In this document: positions 7,446 to 16,827 of the stretch, one piece after another
Numbering within the stretch: position 1 is the first letter of the stretch
How the letters are laid out: each line of letters opens with the position of its first letter
Source: Actinomadura viridilutea
Lineage (GTDB): Bacteria; Actinomycetota; Actinomycetes; Streptosporangiales; Streptosporangiaceae
NCBI GenBank assembly: GCA_003001795.1
Contig: PVNI01000003.1
Span: 62,001-126,000, forward strand
Length of the DNA stretch: 64,000 bases
Direction: 5' to 3'
Translations under genes and position numbers: made by a program
The notes under the pieces: model-generated
What the model was told of the DNA's origin: nothing
The model's database searches: none
The model's input: only the letters and a program-made list of their open reading frames with translations

Positions 7446-10400
7446 CCGCCGTCCTCGAACCGCTGGTGCCCGGACCCGCGCGCCGGGCCGGGGACGACGA
7501 GAACATCGTCGGGGACCGGGTGCTCATCGCCGTGCAGGCGGTGAACATCTCGCGGCTGTCCACGCATCCCGTGCCCACCGTGCCCGGCACGCTCATCGTG
7601 GTGGCCGGACAGGGCCCCAAGGACTCCAACGGCGCGGGCAAGTCGTCGTTCATCGCCGCCATCACCGCGCTGCTGGGCGACGAGCAGTGGCGGTTCGCGT
7701 CCGGGGCGCGCGCCGTCGCCGAGCTGCTGTTCAACGCCGAGCTGGCGGCGCAGGGCGAAGGGCAGTGGGCCAGCGCCGACCACGGCTACATCATCGGCGT
7801 GTTCGACCACGCCGACGCCCCGGAGGCGGACGGCTCGTCGGCGGTCACGGTGTGGCTGCGCGTCAACGCCGACGCCCCGCACCTGGAGATCCGCTGGCGG
7901 CGCGGGGTGCACCTGGCGTCGGCGCCGTCGGAGGCCGAGCGGGTGTCGCTGGCCGACCGGCTGTGGGCGGGCCTGCCGCGCAGCGCCGGGCGCCGCGACT
8001 TCGTCGCCAAGGACCTGACGCGGGTGCTGTACGGCGGGCAGGTGCGGTGCGTGTCGTTCCTGTCCACGTCGGTGCGGTCGAAGGTGGCCACCAACCTGCT
8101 GTCGCAGCCGCTGAACGAGATCCCGCCGGAGCGGATCTTCAGCGCGATCGCCGCGCTCACCGGGCTCGACCGGGAGCTCGAGGCCGAGCGGGTGTCGCGG
8201 GCCGAGGAGCACCGGGAGCGGGCCAAGGCCGCCGAGGCGGCCGAACGGCTGGCCGCCTGGGAGCGCGAGGCCGCGGCGCTGCTGAAGACCTTCGACCGCC
8301 GCGACCGGGCCCGCGAGCAGGTGGCGGCGGCGGTGCGCCACTGGCGGACGCGGCAGGCGCGGCTGCTGGTGGACGCCGTCCAGGCCGACGCCGCGCACGC
8401 CGCCGAGCTGGAGCGGCTGCACCGCGAGGCCGCCGAGGCGGCCGAGGCGATCAAGGCGGCGGAGCGGGAGGTCGAGCAGCTCACCGGCGGCGCGCTGGAC
8501 GCCCGGCTCGCCGAGGCGGGCGCCGCGCTGGCCGAGCTGAAGGGCCGGGCGGACCAGCTCGGCGCGGACAAGGCGGTGGCCCGCAACCGGCTGGAGGAGC
8601 TGCGCCGCCGGGTGTCGGCGCTGGAGGACCGGCGCCGCGACGCCGACGGCCGCGACGCGGACGCGGCGCGCCGCGAGCTGGCCGAGGCCGAGGCGCGCCG
8701 CGACGAGGCGCAGCAGGAGTTCGGCATGGCCCGGGGCGCGGTGGCGCGGGCGGAACGGGAGCTGGCCGAGGCCGAGGCCGGGGAGGGCAGCGCCCCGGCG
8801 CAGATCCGCGCGCTGGCCGCGGCGGGCGTCCCGGCGGTCGGGCTGCTGGACGCGGTGGAGCTCGCCGAGGACGTGCGCGAACGCTGGGAGGCGGCGCTGT
8901 GGCCGTACCGGGAGGCCGTCGTGGTCGGCCCGGACGATCTGGACGCCGCGCTGGAGGCGCTGCGCGGCATGCCCGGCTCGATGATCGTCCCGGCGGACGG
9001 CGGGCTGCCCGCCGACGCCGACGCCGCCCCGCGCGACGGCCATCCCGAGGGCGTGCGCTGCGCGCTGCCGCTGGGCCGGTTCTTCTCCGCCCTCGACGCC
9101 GGGGACGGCTCGGGCGTCGTCATCGTCGGCGGATTCCCCGAGCCGGTGACCGGCCGGGTGGCCCGGGTGCAGGCGGCCCGGGCCGCGCTGGAGGAGGCGC
9201 GCGAGGCGCTGGAGGCGGCCCGGGAGCGCACCGCCGAGGCCGCCGCCGACGTGGCGCAGGCGCGGCGGCGCCTGGCGGGCGCGCAGGCCGCGGCCGAACT
9301 GGAGCTCGTCCGCGAGCAGATGACGCAGGTGCGGGAGCGGCTGGAGGAGGTGGCCGCGAGCGAGGAGAGCCTCGGGCCGCGGCTGGCGGCGGCCGAGCAG
9401 GAGCTGCGCCGCCTGCAGGCCAAGGCCGACACCCGCGCCCTGGAGGCGGACCGGCTGCGGGGGCGCCGCGAGGCCCACGAACGCGCCCGCGACCAGATCC
9501 GCGCCCGGATCGCCGACCTGGAGGGGCGGCGCGCCGCCCTCGGCCTGGCCGACCTGGAGAAGGAGTGGGGCGGGTCGCGGGACGCGGCCGCCGAGTGGCT
9601 GGACGCGCTCACCGACGACGAGAAGACCTGGACGCCCGACGAGTGGTGGCTCACCGCGGAGAAGCACCTCTCCGAGGCGCTGCGCCTGGTCTTCCCGGAC
9701 GGGATCTCCGACGAGGACATGCCCGAGGAGATCCGCTTCCTGCTGCGGGAGCGCACCGAGGGCGAGGGGCGCCGCACCGACCGGGAGCGCTCGACGTTCC
9801 CCCGTCTGGTCAAGGCCCTGGAGGGGTACCTGCGGCAGCAGGAGGACTACGAGCGGCACCAGCGGCGGCAGATCGAGGTGCAGATGGCCGCGCGCCGCGC
9901 CGACCTGGAGAAGGCCCAGAAGGGCGCCGAGGAGGCGGCGGGCGCGGCCGAGGCGCACCGCGCCGCGCTCACCGCGGCGATCCGCACCCGGCTGCAGCGC
10001 GTCGCCGAGGAGTTCGAGAAGCTGGACCTGGAGTACGGCGGCTACGGGGCGACGCTGGAGTTCCCCACGCCCGAGCCGCCCGCCGACCCCGAGCAGGAGT
10101 GGCGGTGGCGCGTCACGCCCAAGTGGCGCCGCTCGGACGGCCAGCGGTACGTGCCCTACAACCGGCGCGCCAACACCGCGCTCATGGACGAGAAGGCCGT
10201 CAAGCTGGTGTGCGCGGCGGCGCTGGCGTCCTCCGGCGGCGGCCGCCTGTGCCTGGTGCTGGACGAGCTGGGCCGCAACCTGGGCAAGGAGCACCGCAAG
10301 GAGGCGGTGGCGCTGTTCCGGGAGATCGGCGAGTCGCACGGCATCACCGTGATCGGCGCGTTGCAGGACGACATGGAGCCGTACGCGATCGACGCGTGCG

Positions 10401-10540
10401 GGCAGTACATCAAGCTGCGCCGCTCGTCCGACACCATGCCCTACAACGAGCCGCCCGTCGTGGTCGGGTACGACCGGCACGCGGCTCGGGTGCGGGCCCT
10501 GGCCCGGCAGATCGGCGCGTCCCGCCCGGCCGACGGCTGA
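7442..10540 (+). CDS. SMC/Rad50-like chromosome-structure ATPase
   Basis: This 1032-residue protein has the SMC layout: N-terminal ATPase half, coiled-coil arm, central hinge, second arm, C-terminal ATPase half. Walker A is GQGPKDSNGAGKSS with Lys67. The Ala/Glu/Arg-rich arms run about residues 240-455 and 575-870. Between them lies a globular hinge (about 456-570) starting GVPAVGLLDAVELAEDVRERW. Near the C-terminus, SSGGGRLCLVLDELGRN holds a signature-like SGGG and Walker B Asp941-Glu942. The arms are short compared with true Smc (about 1200 residues) and fit MksB/JetC-type ATPases. It is the last gene of the coupled operon. No nuclease (JetD/Toprim) gene follows; the next gene is convergent. 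Confidence 0.9.
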   Translation: MTAVLEPLVPGPARRAGDDENIVGDRVLIAVQAVNISRLSTHPVPTVPGTLIVVAGQGPKDSNGAGKSSFIAAITALLGDEQWRFASGARAVAELLFNAELAAQGEGQWASADHGYIIGVFDHADAPEADGSSAVTVWLRVNADAPHLEIRWRRGVHLASAPSEAERVSLADRLWAGLPRSAGRRDFVAKDLTRVLYGGQVRCVSFLSTSVRSKVATNLLSQPLNEIPPERIFSAIAALTGLDRELEAERVSRAEEHRERAKAAEAAERLAAWEREAAALLKTFDRRDRAREQVAAAVRHWRTRQARLLVDAVQADAAHAAELERLHREAAEAAEAIKAAEREVEQLTGGALDARLAEAGAALAELKGRADQLGADKAVARNRLEELRRRVSALEDRRRDADGRDADAARRELAEAEARRDEAQQEFGMARGAVARAERELAEAEAGEGSAPAQIRALAAAGVPAVGLLDAVELAEDVRERWEAALWPYREAVVVGPDDLDAALEALRGMPGSMIVPADGGLPADADAAPRDGHPEGVRCALPLGRFFSALDAGDGSGVVIVGGFPEPVTGRVARVQAARAALEEAREALEAARERTAEAAADVAQARRRLAGAQAAAELELVREQMTQVRERLEEVAASEESLGPRLAAAEQELRRLQAKADTRALEADRLRGRREAHERARDQIRARIADLEGRRAALGLADLEKEWGGSRDAAAEWLDALTDDEKTWTPDEWWLTAEKHLSEALRLVFPDGISDEDMPEEIRFLLRERTEGEGRRTDRERSTFPRLVKALEGYLRQQEDYERHQRRQIEVQMAARRADLEKAQKGAEEAAGAAEAHRAALTAAIRTRLQRVAEEFEKLDLEYGGYGATLEFPTPEPPADPEQEWRWRVTPKWRRSDGQRYVPYNRRANTALMDEKAVKLVCAAALASSGGGRLCLVLDELGRNLGKEHRKEAVALFREIGESHGITVIGALQDDMEPYAIDACGQYIKLRRSSDTMPYNEPPVVVGYDRHAARVRALARQIGASRPADG

Positions 10541-10548
10541 CGTTCCGG

Positions 10549-10588
10549 GGGCGGTCCCGCCGCGCCGGCCCGGCCGCGGCGGCCGCCC
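10549..10588. terminator. Hairpin between convergent operons
   Basis: An imperfect GC-rich hairpin fills the 48-base gap between the SMC-like gene and the convergent CopD-CtaG gene. Arms GGGCGG/CCGCCC (10549-10554 with 10583-10588) extend, after a two-base bulge, into CCGCCGC/GCGGCGG (10557-10563 with 10576-10582). There is no U-tract, which is common for actinobacterial terminators, so it may serve both strands. Confidence 0.5.
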
Positions 10589-12490
10589 TCAGCCCCGCCT
10601 GGCCGCGCCCCGCCTGGCCGCGCGGACGCGCAGGCAGACGAGCACGGCCAGGAGCAGCAGGGTGGCGGTCACGCCGAACGTCCAGGCGAGCTCGCCGCCG
10701 GACCGCTGGTCGTCCAGCGGCGCGACGCCCCAGGTCCGTCCCAGGCGGCTGAACCAGCCCTCGGCCAGCGCGTCGTCGGAGCCGGTGATGACGAGCCCGA
10801 ACCCCACGTGGAACGGAAGCGACGCCGCCAGCAGCAGGGCGCCGCGCAGCCACCGTCCGGGATCGAGGGCGGCCCGCAGGTAGAACACGCCGGCCGCCAC
10901 GAATACGACCAGGGCCAGCGAGTGGACGGCGTGGTTGCGCAGGGACGCCTCGAACAGCGAGGTGAAGTAGAAGCCGTAGAGAGCGGCGACGAAGACCGCC
11001 GGCGCGACGACGGGATGGCCGAGCAGCCGGACGCCGCGGCTGCGCGCCGCCGCGTCGATCAGCTGCCGCGGCCGACCCTCGGGAAGCGCGCGCAGCGCCA
11101 AGGCGACCGGCGCGCCGAGCAGCAGCAGGAGCGACGCCGGCAGGCTCACCGCCATGTGCTGCAGCAGGTGGTCGCTGAACAGCACCATGCTGTAGCGGGC
11201 CAGCCCGCTGCACGTCGCGACCAGCACGATCGTCAACCCGGCGTACCACGCCGCGACGCGCGCGAGAGGCCAGGCGCCGCCGCGGGCGCGCAGCCGCACG
11301 ACGCCCGCCCCGTACAGGACGCCGCCGAGGACGACCAGCGCGCCGCACAGCGGGTCGATCCACCAGTCCAGAGCGTAGGCGGACAGGCTCGGCGGGCCGG
11401 GGAGCGGGAAGCCGAGCCGCAGCTCCACCGGGTCGAGCGTGTCGCTGGCCAGTTCGGGCGGCGGCGTCCGCGACAGCCCGGTGGCCAGCGCCATCACGGC
11501 GGCCATGACGAGGATCTCGACGGCGGCGACGCGCAGGAACGTCCCGGCGGCGCGCCCGGACCGCAGCCGCGGGATGCTCGCGCGGCGGTGCCGCCAGCCC
11601 AGCGCGCCCAGCGCCCCGAGCACGGCGATCTTGGCCGCGACCAGCGCCCCGTACCGGGACCCGAGGTCGACCCCGCCCAGCCGGATCCACGCGTTGACCG
11701 CGCCGCTCGCCCCGACCGCCGCGAAGCACACCAGCGCCAGCGCGCTGTAGCGGGTGACGATCTCGGCGGCGTGGTCCCCGGCCCACCGGACGGCCGCGGC
11801 GAGCGCGACCAGCCCGCCGACCCACACGGCCGCGGCGACGACGTGCGCCGCCAGGCTGTAGACGGCGAGCGTGTGGAAGGAGGCGTCCGCCGCGTGCCCG
11901 GTGAACGACGGCGGCAGCAGCGCGGCCAGCGCCAGCGCGAGCAGGTACCCGGCGGCCTGCGGCGTGCGCGGCAGGTGCGCGGTGACCGCGATGACGGCGG
12001 CGGCCGCGGCGACGGCCGTCAGGGCCCGCCCCTCCGACAGGTCCCGCACGAACGTGGCGAGCAGGTTCTGGGTGAGCCCGCCGAGCGGGACGCCGAACAG
12101 GTCGGCCGCCGAGAAGGCCACCACGGCGAGCGTGGCCAGCGTCCAGCCCAGCGCGCTCAGCGACGCGGCCCGCAGGCACCGGTCGAGGCGGTCGGACGCG
12201 GCGGGCAGCAGCACGGCGGCCAGCAGCAGCCATCCCACGGTGAGCGTCGCGGCGGCGTTCATCGCCAGCTCGGACACGGCCAGGGCGCCCTTGGTGAAGG
12301 CCCCCGACTGGGTCAGCCCGGGCGCGACCTGCTCGCTCAGCGAGCCGCCGAACCGGACGACGGCCGCCAGCACCACCATCGCGACCGCGACGGCGCCGAG
12401 TGCGACCTGCGCGGGCCCGACCGTCGCCGCCGGCCGCGGCGACGCCGTCAGGACGGCCCGCCCGTTGTCGTGGGTCTGCGCGCTGCTCAT
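10589..12490 (-). CDS. CopD-CtaG fusion membrane protein (copper handling)
   Basis: This is a 633-residue polytopic membrane protein. The first half (about residues 25-320) has the CopD-type copper-resistance domain, with helices and a conserved HVVAAAVWVGGLVAL segment. The second half is a cytochrome-c-oxidase assembly (CtaG/caa3) domain with LFSDHLLQHMAVSLPASLLLLLGAP and HAVHSLALVVFVAAG histidine-bearing helices. Such fusions are common in actinobacteria and are thought to take up copper and deliver it to oxidase or other cuproenzymes. The start is set at ATG 12490, preceded by AGGAAAGG. An earlier ATG at 12604 would add an arginine/glycine-rich, non-membrane extension that looks artificial. 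About 14-16 membrane helices are expected. Confidence 0.88.
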   Translation of the reverse strand: MSSAQTHDNGRAVLTASPRPAATVGPAQVALGAVAVAMVVLAAVVRFGGSLSEQVAPGLTQSGAFTKGALAVSELAMNAAATLTVGWLLLAAVLLPAASDRLDRCLRAASLSALGWTLATLAVVAFSAADLFGVPLGGLTQNLLATFVRDLSEGRALTAVAAAAAVIAVTAHLPRTPQAAGYLLALALAALLPPSFTGHAADASFHTLAVYSLAAHVVAAAVWVGGLVALAAAVRWAGDHAAEIVTRYSALALVCFAAVGASGAVNAWIRLGGVDLGSRYGALVAAKIAVLGALGALGWRHRRASIPRLRSGRAAGTFLRVAAVEILVMAAVMALATGLSRTPPPELASDTLDPVELRLGFPLPGPPSLSAYALDWWIDPLCGALVVLGGVLYGAGVVRLRARGGAWPLARVAAWYAGLTIVLVATCSGLARYSMVLFSDHLLQHMAVSLPASLLLLLGAPVALALRALPEGRPRQLIDAAARSRGVRLLGHPVVAPAVFVAALYGFYFTSLFEASLRNHAVHSLALVVFVAAGVFYLRAALDPGRWLRGALLLAASLPFHVGFGLVITGSDDALAEGWFSRLGRTWGVAPLDDQRSGGELAWTFGVTATLLLLAVLVCLRVRAARRGAARRG

Positions 12491-12582
12491 ACCTTTCCTG
12501 TACGGCGCCGCGCCGAGCCTCCGTTCAACCTTCGTCCGAGCGGTCGCTGCGCTCCGGCCCCGTCCGGCGGGCGGAAACGGCG

Positions 12583-12622
12583 GGCCCCCGCCCCGGGGCC
12601 TCACGGCCTCGAGGCGGGGGCC
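12583..12622 (-). terminator. Terminator after sugar ABC operon
   Basis: Ten-base perfect arms GGCCCCCGCC (12583-12592) and GGCGGGGGCC (12613-12622) flank a 20-base loop. On the minus strand the hairpin lies just after the stop of the ABC ATPase gene and is followed by a short T run, so it probably ends that operon. Confidence 0.65.
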
Positions 12623-12627
12623 TTGTT

Positions 12628-12670
12628 CATCCGGTGCTCATCCGGTGCTCATCCGGTGCTCATTCGGTGA
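12628..12670. repeat. 11-bp tandem repeat over the ABC ATPase stop codon
   Basis: Three perfect copies of CATCCGGTGCT (12628-12638, 12639-12649, 12650-12660) are followed by a fourth, diverged copy (CATTCGGTGAG). On the minus strand each unit contains TGA, and the gene's own TGA (12660-12662) sits at the junction with the diverged copy. The stop region has therefore been tandemly duplicated towards the terminator. Confidence 0.9.
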
Positions 12671-13463
12671 GCTCCTCGGCGACGGTCCGGGACGTCGACT
12701 CCAGCTCGTGGGCGAGCTGCTGGAGCTCGGCGCCGCCCGCCATGAGGGAGGTGAGATCCTCGCGGGTGATCTCGTCCTTGGTGTGGTAGCCGAGGACGCG
12801 GCCCCGGTTGAGGATGAGGAACCGGTCCCCCACCGGGTAGGCGTGGTGCGGGTTGTGCGTGATGAACACCACGCCGAGGCCGCGTTCGCGCGCCTGGACG
12901 ATGTAGCGCAGCACCACGCCGGCCTGCTTGACGCCGAGCGCGGCGGTCGGCTCGTCCAGGATCAGCACCTTGGCGCCGAAGTAGACGGCGCGGGCGATCG
13001 CCACGCACTGCCGCTCGCCGCCCGACAGCGTGCCGATCGGCTGGTCGACGTCGCGCAGGTCGATGCCCATGCGCAGCAGCTCGGCCTTGGTGGTGCGGCG
13101 CATGAAGTCCACGTCCAGCATCCCCCAGGCCTTGCGCTTCTCCGAGCCGAGGAAGAAGTTGCGCCAGACCGGCATCAGCGGCACCACCGCCAGGTCCTGG
13201 TAGACGGTGGCGATGCCGCGGTCGAGCGCGTCGCGGGGCGACTCGAACACCACCGGCTCGCCCTGCACCTCGTAGGTGCCGGTGTCGTGCCGGTGCAGCC
13301 CGGCGATGATCTTGATGAGGGTGGACTTGCCCGCCCCGTTGTCGCCCAGCACGCAGGCGACCTCCCCGGCGTGCACCTCCAGGGAGACGTCGCGCAGGGC
13401 GATGATGTTGCCGTAGTTCTTGCCCACGCCGTCCAGCCGGACCAGCGGCACCCGTTCGCTCAT
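12660..13463 (-). CDS. Sugar ABC transporter ATP-binding protein
   Basis: This 267-residue ATPase powers uptake by the two genes upstream. It has Walker [10 protein letters not shown], the Q-loop region [12 protein letters not shown], the signature LSGGERQ, Walker [12 protein letters not shown] and the switch histidine in [10 protein letters not shown]. It is one ATPase domain, not the double-domain RbsA/XylG form, matching the FrcA-type single-domain subunits of pentose/inositol transporters. ATG 13463 overlaps the permease stop (ATGA). The C-terminal tail (about residues 235-267) is helical and acidic. The 11-bp tandem repeat begins exactly at its stop codon. Confidence 0.92.
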   Translation of the reverse strand: MSERVPLVRLDGVGKNYGNIIALRDVSLEVHAGEVACVLGDNGAGKSTLIKIIAGLHRHDTGTYEVQGEPVVFESPRDALDRGIATVYQDLAVVPLMPVWRNFFLGSEKRKAWGMLDVDFMRRTTKAELLRMGIDLRDVDQPIGTLSGGERQCVAIARAVYFGAKVLILDEPTAALGVKQAGVVLRYIVQARERGLGVVFITHNPHHAYPVGDRFLILNRGRVLGYHTKDEITREDLTSLMAGGAELQQLAHELESTSRTVAEELTE

Positions 13464-14518
13464 CGCGACTGCTCCATTCTGCGCCGGACGACCAGGTTCA
13501 CCACGGTGGCCAGCAGCAGCATCGCGCCGAGGAAGAACTTGAACCAGTCGGGGTTCCACTCCGCGTACACGATGCCCTTGTTGGTCATGCCGAAGATGAA
13601 CGCGCCGATCGCCGCGCCCACCGCCGAGCCGTACCCGCCGGTCAGCAGGCAGCCGCCGATGACCGCGCAGATGATGTAGAAGAACTCGTTGCCCACGCCC
13701 TCCCCGGACTGGACCGTGGCGAACGCGAACACCAGGTGCATGCCCGACAGCCAGGCGCAGAACGCCACCCCCATGAACAGCCCGATCTTCGTGCGGTCCA
13801 CGGGGACGCCCACCGCCCGGGCGCTGGCCGGGGCGCCGCCCACCGCGAAGATCCAGTTGCCGATCCGGGTGCGCAGCAGGATCCACGTGGCGACGGCGAC
13901 GAGCAGCAGCCACCAGAACACGGTGATGTTGACGCTCACCCCGCCGATGTCGAGCTGGGAGGCGAACACCGCGCGGGCCGAGGAGAAGCCGTCCATGTCG
14001 CGGACCGAGTCGCTGGCCACGTTGCCCGTGACGGCCTTGGTGACGCCGAGGTTGGCGCCCGCCAGCATGAAGAACGTCGCCAGCGTGATGATGAAGCTGG
14101 GCAGCCCGGTCTTGACGTACAGCAGGCCGTTGAGGAACCCGAGGGCGAGGGTGACCACGAACGAGATCGCCACCCCCACCCACAGGTTCAGGGTGAGCTG
14201 GTAGCTGACCAGGGCCGCGACCAGCGCCGAGGTCGTCACCATGACCCCGGCGGACAGGTCGAACTCACCGCCGATCATCAGCAGCGAGACCCCGACCGCC
14301 ATGATCCCGAACGTCGAGGCCGCGTACAGCACCGTGGAGAACGACTCGGCGCGCAGGAACGCGTCGGCCACCACGGAGAAGAACACGAACACCACGACGG
14401 CGCCCAGCAGCGCCCCCAGCTCGGGACGCGACAGCAGGCGGCGCGCCAACGACCGCTGCGCCAGGCGCTCGTCGCCCCCCGCCACCTTGGGCGAGGGATC
14501 GGCCACCGCCTGTCCCAT
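13460..14518 (-). CDS. Sugar ABC transporter permease (RbsC/FrcC type)
   Basis: This 352-residue inner-membrane permease of the BPD_transp_2 family has about ten hydrophobic helices. It contains the typical [20 protein letters not shown] segment after the third helix and the late [28 protein letters not shown] coupling region. It starts at ATG 14518, one base inside the stop of the binding-protein gene, and overlaps the ATPase gene by four bases. The N-terminal 30 residues are polar and cytoplasmic. With its neighbours it forms a complete importer for a neutral sugar or cyclitol. Confidence 0.92.
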   Translation of the reverse strand: MGQAVADPSPKVAGGDERLAQRSLARRLLSRPELGALLGAVVVFVFFSVVADAFLRAESFSTVLYAASTFGIMAVGVSLLMIGGEFDLSAGVMVTTSALVAALVSYQLTLNLWVGVAISFVVTLALGFLNGLLYVKTGLPSFIITLATFFMLAGANLGVTKAVTGNVASDSVRDMDGFSSARAVFASQLDIGGVSVNITVFWWLLLVAVATWILLRTRIGNWIFAVGGAPASARAVGVPVDRTKIGLFMGVAFCAWLSGMHLVFAFATVQSGEGVGNEFFYIICAVIGGCLLTGGYGSAVGAAIGAFIFGMTNKGIVYAEWNPDWFKFFLGAMLLLATVVNLVVRRRMEQSR

Positions 14519-15495
14519 CAGCGCGTCCCCCGGTTCGCGTAGGCCTCGATCTGCGCCGCGGCGTCCTTGGTGACGATGGCCGGACCGGTCAGCACCGGAC
14601 GCCCGCCGCCCAGCGTGTTGCCGTTGGTCTTGTACAGCCACAGCGCGTCGACGGCCTCATAGCCCTGCAGGTAGGGCTGCTGGTCGACGGCGAACTGCAC
14701 CGAGCCCTCCTTCATCAGCCGGACCAGGTCCTTGTTGAGGTCGAAGGTGGCGACCTTGGCCGACGAGCCGCTCTCCTTGACCGAGTCCACGGCGGTCGCG
14801 GCGACCGCGGCGTTCAGGGTCAGCACGCCGTCGATGCTCTTGTCGGACTGCAGCTTGGCGGTGATGGACGACTTGACCTGCGGCATGTTGGTGCCCTGGA
14901 CGAACAGGTTCTGCATCTCGCCGCCGAAGGTCTTCTTCGCCCCGGCGCAGCGGTCCTCCAGCCCGACGTTGCCCTGCTCGTGGATCACGCACAGGGCCTT
15001 CTTCGCCCCGATCTCGGCCAGCTCGCGCCCGGCGGCCTCGCCCGCGACGGTCTCGTCCTGGCCGAAGTGCGCGATCGCGCCGTACTGGGCGGAGACGTCG
15101 GCCCCGGAGTTGATGGACACCACCGGGATCTTGGCGGCGACGGCGCGCCCCACCACGTCCTTGAGCGCGTCCGGCTTGGCGAAGGTGACGATGATGCCGT
15201 CGACCTTCTTGTCGATCGCCGACTGGACGAGCTGCGCCTGCTTGCCGCCGTCCGGGTCGGCCGAGTAGAGGAACTTGGCGTTGTGCTTGGCCGCGGCGGC
15301 CTGCGCGCCCTTCTGGACGATGTCCCAGAAGGCGTCGCCCGGCCCGGAGTGGGTGATCATGGCGATGGTGAGGGGCGGTCCGCCCGCCGTGGCGGCCTCC
15401 TCGGCCTTCTTGCCGCCCGACTCACTGCACGCTCCCAGCGCCAGCGATGCCGCGGTGCCCAAGGCCACCAGCCCCATGATCCGAATGCGCTTCAT
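14518..15495 (-). CDS. Sugar/inositol ABC transporter substrate-binding lipoprotein
   Basis: This 325-residue lipoprotein belongs to the periplasmic-binding-protein type 1 (ribose/xylose/inositol) group. The N-terminus MKRIRIMGLVALGTAASLALGAC carries a signal peptide with lipobox LGAC (Cys23). The mature protein shows AMITHSGPGDAFWDIVQKGA, the hinge-side DGIIVTFAKPD and VVSINSGADV motifs, and late FAVDQQPYLQGYEAV. It would capture the substrate at the cell surface and hand it to the downstream permease. The inositol-dehydrogenase-like gene upstream on the same strand suggests a cyclitol, but a pentose is possible. The 295 bases upstream (15496-15790) hold no gene; I see only GC-rich short inverted repeats there. 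Confidence 0.92.
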   Translation of the reverse strand: MKRIRIMGLVALGTAASLALGACSESGGKKAEEAATAGGPPLTIAMITHSGPGDAFWDIVQKGAQAAAAKHNAKFLYSADPDGGKQAQLVQSAIDKKVDGIIVTFAKPDALKDVVGRAVAAKIPVVSINSGADVSAQYGAIAHFGQDETVAGEAAGRELAEIGAKKALCVIHEQGNVGLEDRCAGAKKTFGGEMQNLFVQGTNMPQVKSSITAKLQSDKSIDGVLTLNAAVAATAVDSVKESGSSAKVATFDLNKDLVRLMKEGSVQFAVDQQPYLQGYEAVDALWLYKTNGNTLGGGRPVLTGPAIVTKDAAAQIEAYANRGTR

Positions 15496-15790
15496 CGACG
15501 GTCTCCGTTCTCCCCGAAGAGGGTGGGTGGGGAACTGAGGTTGTCACAAGTGATCACGATGGGCCTGTCGTTCCCCGGCGGGCGTCCTGCCGGGCGCCCT
15601 CCGGGCGCCACCGTTGTGCGCGTCAACGACAGCCTGCTCACTCTCACGGCACTACCTCGTCGAGGAACTTTAGGCCGCGCGGGACGTCGTTGCGCGCCGC
15701 GGTGCTCGAAGGGAAAGGGGCGGCGGCGAGCCCGGGGGATCGGCGCGGCGGCGGGTCTCGTCGCGCCGCCGTCCGCGCCGGCCCGGCCCG

Positions 15791-16786
15791 TCACCGCCGG
15801 ACCTCCGCCACGTCCACGACCCGGTTCTCCCGCCGGGCCAGATCGCAGGCCTCGGCCAGGTACAGCGCCTCCAAGGCCTCCTCGGGCGGGCAGGGGTTGC
15901 CGCGGCGGCCCGCGACGAGGTCGAGGAAGGCGCGCAGTTCGGCGTCGTAGGCGTCGGAGAAGCGTTCCAGGAAGCCGCTGTAGGGCCGCCGAGGGGACGC
16001 GCCGCCGGGCAGCCCCGTGGCGGGCGTGCGCTCGTCGAGGCCGGCCACGACGCTGTCCTTGGAGCCGTAGAGCTCCAGCCGCACGTCGTAGCCCGCGGCG
16101 TTGTAGCGGGTGGCGGCCACCAGGCACAGGGTCCCGTCGTCGAGGGTGAGCAGGGCGGCGCCGGTGTCGACGTCGCCGTGGCGGCGGAAGACCTCGTCGC
16201 CCTTGTTGGCGCCGACGGCGGCGACCCGGACGACCTCCCGGCCGGTCACGAAGCGGATCGAGTCCAGGTCGTGGATGGCGCAGTCGCGGAACAGGCCGCC
16301 GGAGCCCGGCACGTACGACGGGGGCGGCGGGGCGGGGTCGAAGCTGCAGGAGCGGACGGTGTGCAGCCAGCCGAGCCGTCCGGTGGCGACGGCCTCGCGG
16401 GCGGCGACGTATCCGGGGTCGAAGCGGCGCTGGAAGCCGACCTGCACGGGGACGCCCGCGGCGGCCGCCGAGCGCACCATTTGGAACGTTCCATCAATAT
16501 CGGTGGCGAGGGGCTTCTCGCAGAACACCGGCATTCCGGCCGCCACGCCCCGCGCGACGAGGGCGGCGTGCGCCTCGGTGGCGGCGGCGACCACCAGGCC
16601 GTCCAGGTCCGCCTCGAACAGCTCCTCCACCGAGCCGACGGCCCGCACCCCCGGCCCCGCGGCCAGGGCCCGCGCGCGCCGCGCGTCGGCGTCGGCCACC
16701 ACCAGCGAGTCGACCTCGGGCATCTCCCGCAGCGCGGCGGCGTGGCGCGCCCCGATGCGCCCCGCGCCGGCCAGTCCGATCCTCAT
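15791..16786 (-). CDS. Gfo/Idh/MocA oxidoreductase, inositol 2-dehydrogenase-like
   Basis: This 331-residue NAD-dependent dehydrogenase has the Rossmann motif GLAGAGRIGARH, the family's EKP motif (FCEKPLATD), the DCAIHDLDSIRF segment that carries the catalytic Asp/His, and a late TRYNAAGYDVRLELYGSKDSV run typical of IolG-type myo-inositol 2-dehydrogenases. It would oxidise a cyclitol or sugar to the keto form. The start at ATG 16786 follows GGGAGGGACGC; an upstream ATG would add 37 residues without similarity. It lies upstream of, and on the same strand as, the sugar ABC operon. Two LacI-type palindromes, one upstream and one inside the gene, suggest control by the substrate. Confidence 0.88.
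   Translation of the reverse strand: MRIGLAGAGRIGARHAAALREMPEVDSLVVADADARRARALAAGPGVRAVGSVEELFEADLDGLVVAAATEAHAALVARGVAAGMPVFCEKPLATDIDGTFQMVRSAAAAGVPVQVGFQRRFDPGYVAAREAVATGRLGWLHTVRSCSFDPAPPPPSYVPGSGGLFRDCAIHDLDSIRFVTGREVVRVAAVGANKGDEVFRRHGDVDTGAALLTLDDGTLCLVAATRYNAAGYDVRLELYGSKDSVVAGLDERTPATGLPGGASPRRPYSGFLERFSDAYDAELRAFLDLVAGRRGNPCPPEEALEALYLAEACDLARRENRVVDVAEVRR
16482..16493. promoter_or_regulatory. Intragenic LacI-type palindrome
   Basis: TGGAACGTTCCA is a perfect 12-base palindrome with the central CG typical of LacI-family operators. It lies inside the dehydrogenase gene, 346 bp from a near-identical site upstream of that gene. The local codons are unusually A/T-rich for this genome, which fits a retained binding site. 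Confidence 0.5.
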
Positions 16787-16827
16787 GCGTCCCTCCCGGG
16801 CGGCGGTTGGGTGAGCCCCGAGTGTGC

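Noticed and set aside
6929..10480. 1183-codon minus-strand frame across the SMC-like gene
   Set aside because: It is the antisense shadow of a gene with clear Walker motifs and shows no domain of its own.
4923..10540. Direct naming of the SMC-like operon as Wadjet
   Set aside because: The defining JetD nuclease is absent, and the three small proteins show no signature that I can match to JetA or JetB with certainty.
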